64,000 nt of DNA from the NCBI RefSeq assembly GCF_031846275.1, contig NZ_JAVRIB010000014.1:1-64000 (forward strand), written 5' to 3'. This document shows, one piece after another, positions 62,722-64,000 of this stretch. Each line of letters opens with the position of its first letter. Positions within the stretch are counted from its first letter, which is position 1. The DNA comes from Spectribacter hydrogenoxidans (GTDB taxonomy: Bacteria; Pseudomonadota; Gammaproteobacteria; Nevskiales; Salinisphaeraceae). The notes under the pieces are model-generated. The model saw only the letters and a program-made list of their open reading frames with translations. It was not told where the DNA came from and made no database searches. The position numbers were made by a program, and so were the translations under genes.

Positions 62722-64000
62722 GTGAGATGGCAGCCGAGTTCCATTCGCGCACGTTTGATCGCTGGCCTGCTGCTGGTGCTGTTGAGCGTGGATGTGGCAC
62801 TTCTTCTGTCGAATTACCGTGCCGCGCATCATGAGGTCGACGAGCTATTCGACGCACATCTGGCGCAGTCAGCCCGGGTTTTGCGCAAACGTTTCAGCCC
62901 GCTCGGGCGGGCATCGGGTGATCCGCAGACGCAGCTCGTCGACGAGTTTTGGCGCGCGGCCGAAGGCACCGTTTTTGCTGACGATGACGACCCCTATGGG
63001 CATCCCTATGAGAGCAAGATCGCTTTTCAGCTGATCGGCCGTGATGGTGGCATCCGGGCCCGCAGCGAAAGCGCGCCCCTGGTGCGCTTCATGGAGACTG
63101 ATCGCGGATTCACTACAGTGGCGCTTGCGGGTTCTCTTTGGCGGGTCTTTTCAGTGCCAGCAGCAGGGGAGCGCGGGGTTGTACAAGTTGGACAGAAGCT
63201 CGAGATACGCGAGGAACTGGAACAACGTATTGCAGTCAATACGATTCAGACCAGTCTCCTGGGGTTGCCTGTACTGGTGCTGCTTGTCTGGCTCGCCGTC
63301 GGGGTCGGACTAAACCCGTTAAAGCGTTTGACTGGCGAAATTCAACGCCGGAGCGAAGCTCGTCTCGACCCGGTAGTGCTGCCGAGCATGCCCTCCGACC
63401 TGCGGCCAATCGTCGAGGCACTGAATTCTCTATTCGCGCGCCTGAGTGCGGCGTGGAAGCGGGAACGTAGATTCCTTGATGAAGCTGCCCATGAGCTGCG
63501 CACGCCCTTGTCGGCGATCCGCCTGCATGCGGAATCTCTCGCGCAAGCCGCGGACGAGGATAGCCGCGAATACAGTCAGCGCCATCTTCTAGCGGCTAGC
63601 GCGGCCGGCGCTCGTTTAGCCTCGCAACTGTTGACGCTCGCGCGGGTCGAGTCGAGTCAGGCGCGCGACTTACTCGAACCCACGGCCGTCGGCCCGTTGT
63701 TTCGCGAAGAGGTGGCAATGCTGGCACCGCTGGCGGAACAAAGGGATGTTGAGCTATGTCTGGACCTGGAGCCGTCCCTGCCCCAAGTGAATGCCGCGCC
63801 GGGTCTTTTACCGTTGTTGGTGCGTAACCTGGTCGGTAACGCGATCCGCTATTCGCCTTCCGGGGGTTGTGTTGACGTCCGCGCAAGGAAAGACGAAAAA
63901 CATGTCGTAGTGACCGTTGATGACCACGGTCCGGGTATACCGCTGGCGCAGCGTGAGCGAGTGCTGGAGCGTTTCATGCGTATCGACAAAAGCGGCGAAG
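62722..64000 (+). CDS. Sensor histidine kinase, QseC type, partial
   Basis: GTG start 62722, two bases after the regulator stop; runs off the right edge (426 codons visible). Membrane helices at about 11-30 and 175-197 enclose a periplasmic domain with an acidic 'ADDDDPYGHPYESK' loop, then HAMP-like, HisKA with His257 ('FLDEAAHELRTPLSAI'), the N box 'NLVGNAIRYSP' and G1 'VDDHGPGIPLAQ'. It is the cognate kinase of the preceding regulator. The acidic loop could bind metal or cationic ligands (inference). Confidence 0.92.
   Translation, partial: MRWQPSSIRARLIAGLLLVLLSVDVALLLSNYRAAHHEVDELFDAHLAQSARVLRKRFSPLGRASGDPQTQLVDEFWRAAEGTVFADDDDPYGHPYESKIAFQLIGRDGGIRARSESAPLVRFMETDRGFTTVALAGSLWRVFSVPAAGERGVVQVGQKLEIREELEQRIAVNTIQTSLLGLPVLVLLVWLAVGVGLNPLKRLTGEIQRRSEARLDPVVLPSMPSDLRPIVEALNSLFARLSAAWKRERRFLDEAAHELRTPLSAIRLHAESLAQAADEDSREYSQRHLLAASAAGARLASQLLTLARVESSQARDLLEPTAVGPLFREEVAMLAPLAEQRDVELCLDLEPSLPQVNAAPGLLPLLVRNLVGNAIRYSPSGGCVDVRARKDEKHVVVTVDDHGPGIPLAQRERVLERFMRIDKSGE

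Overview
The window reads as a chromosomal segment of a Gammaproteobacterium, GC-rich (about two thirds G+C by eye). Gene orders found in that class are present: thrS-infC-rpmI-rplT-pheS-pheT-ihfA-merR-tRNA-Pro; sdhCDAB followed by sdhE/cptA; rpoE-rseA-rseB-mucD-lepA-lepB-rnc-era-recO-pdxJ; and barA/cysM/rlmD. The arrangement resembles Chromatiales or Lysobacterales-type genomes (for example Wenzhouxiangella-like), but I cannot fix the genus from sequence alone. It is almost entirely coding, with many 4-bp start/stop overlaps, and the intergenic gaps carry several families of dispersed palindromic repeats.

Layout. 1-5.6 kb: the 3' part of an OprO/OprP-like porin gene, a six-EF-hand secreted protein, a DUF2459 lipoprotein, a tRNA-Asn followed (in tRNA orientation) by a tandem array containing a copy of its own 3' tail, a secreted HExxH protein, and an aspartate-type aminotransferase divergent from uvrB. 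5.6-8.9 kb: uvrB, an AbrB/Doc toxin-antitoxin pair, and tRNA-Val, again followed by a copy of its own 3' tail. 8.9-16.4 kb: the translation cluster thrS to tRNA-Pro, with infC probably starting at an AUC codon. 16.6-21.4 kb: accessory DNA with a RES/Xre toxin-antitoxin pair, the GDP-fucose genes gmd and fcl, and an IS110-family transposase that has lost part of its middle and has a strongly structured upstream leader (bridge-RNA candidate). 21.5-28 kb: two tandem OmpA-like paralogues, prfB with its programmed frameshift, lysS and ygfZ. 28-32.5 kb: a complete succinate dehydrogenase locus with two assembly-factor genes (SDHAF4-like and SdhE) and cptA. 33-45.2 kb: nadB divergent from the sigma-E operon, then lepA and lepB separated by a 429-bp inverted-repeat element, then rnc-era-recO-pdxJ. 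45.4-56.2 kb: a BarA/GacS-type hybrid kinase, then a tightly packed ten-gene unit from cysM to a methyltransferase (cysteine synthesis, rRNA methylation, polyphosphate-type CYTH protein, wall recycling, purine and methylthio salvage).

56.2-64 kb: composition becomes visibly more A+T-rich. A glycosyltransferase-9 gene is followed by a compact, overlapping set: thermostable-hemolysin-family protein, acyl-CoA-synthetase-like AMP ligase, haem-oxygenase-like di-iron oxidase (HDO), SDR oxidoreductase and a periplasmic TPR-like protein, then an OmpR/QseC-type two-component system that runs off the right edge. This cluster looks like a small fatty-acid-derived metabolite pathway with its own regulator and is the best candidate here for an undescribed system. 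The second strong candidate is the repeated tRNA-tail architecture at two unrelated tRNA loci.
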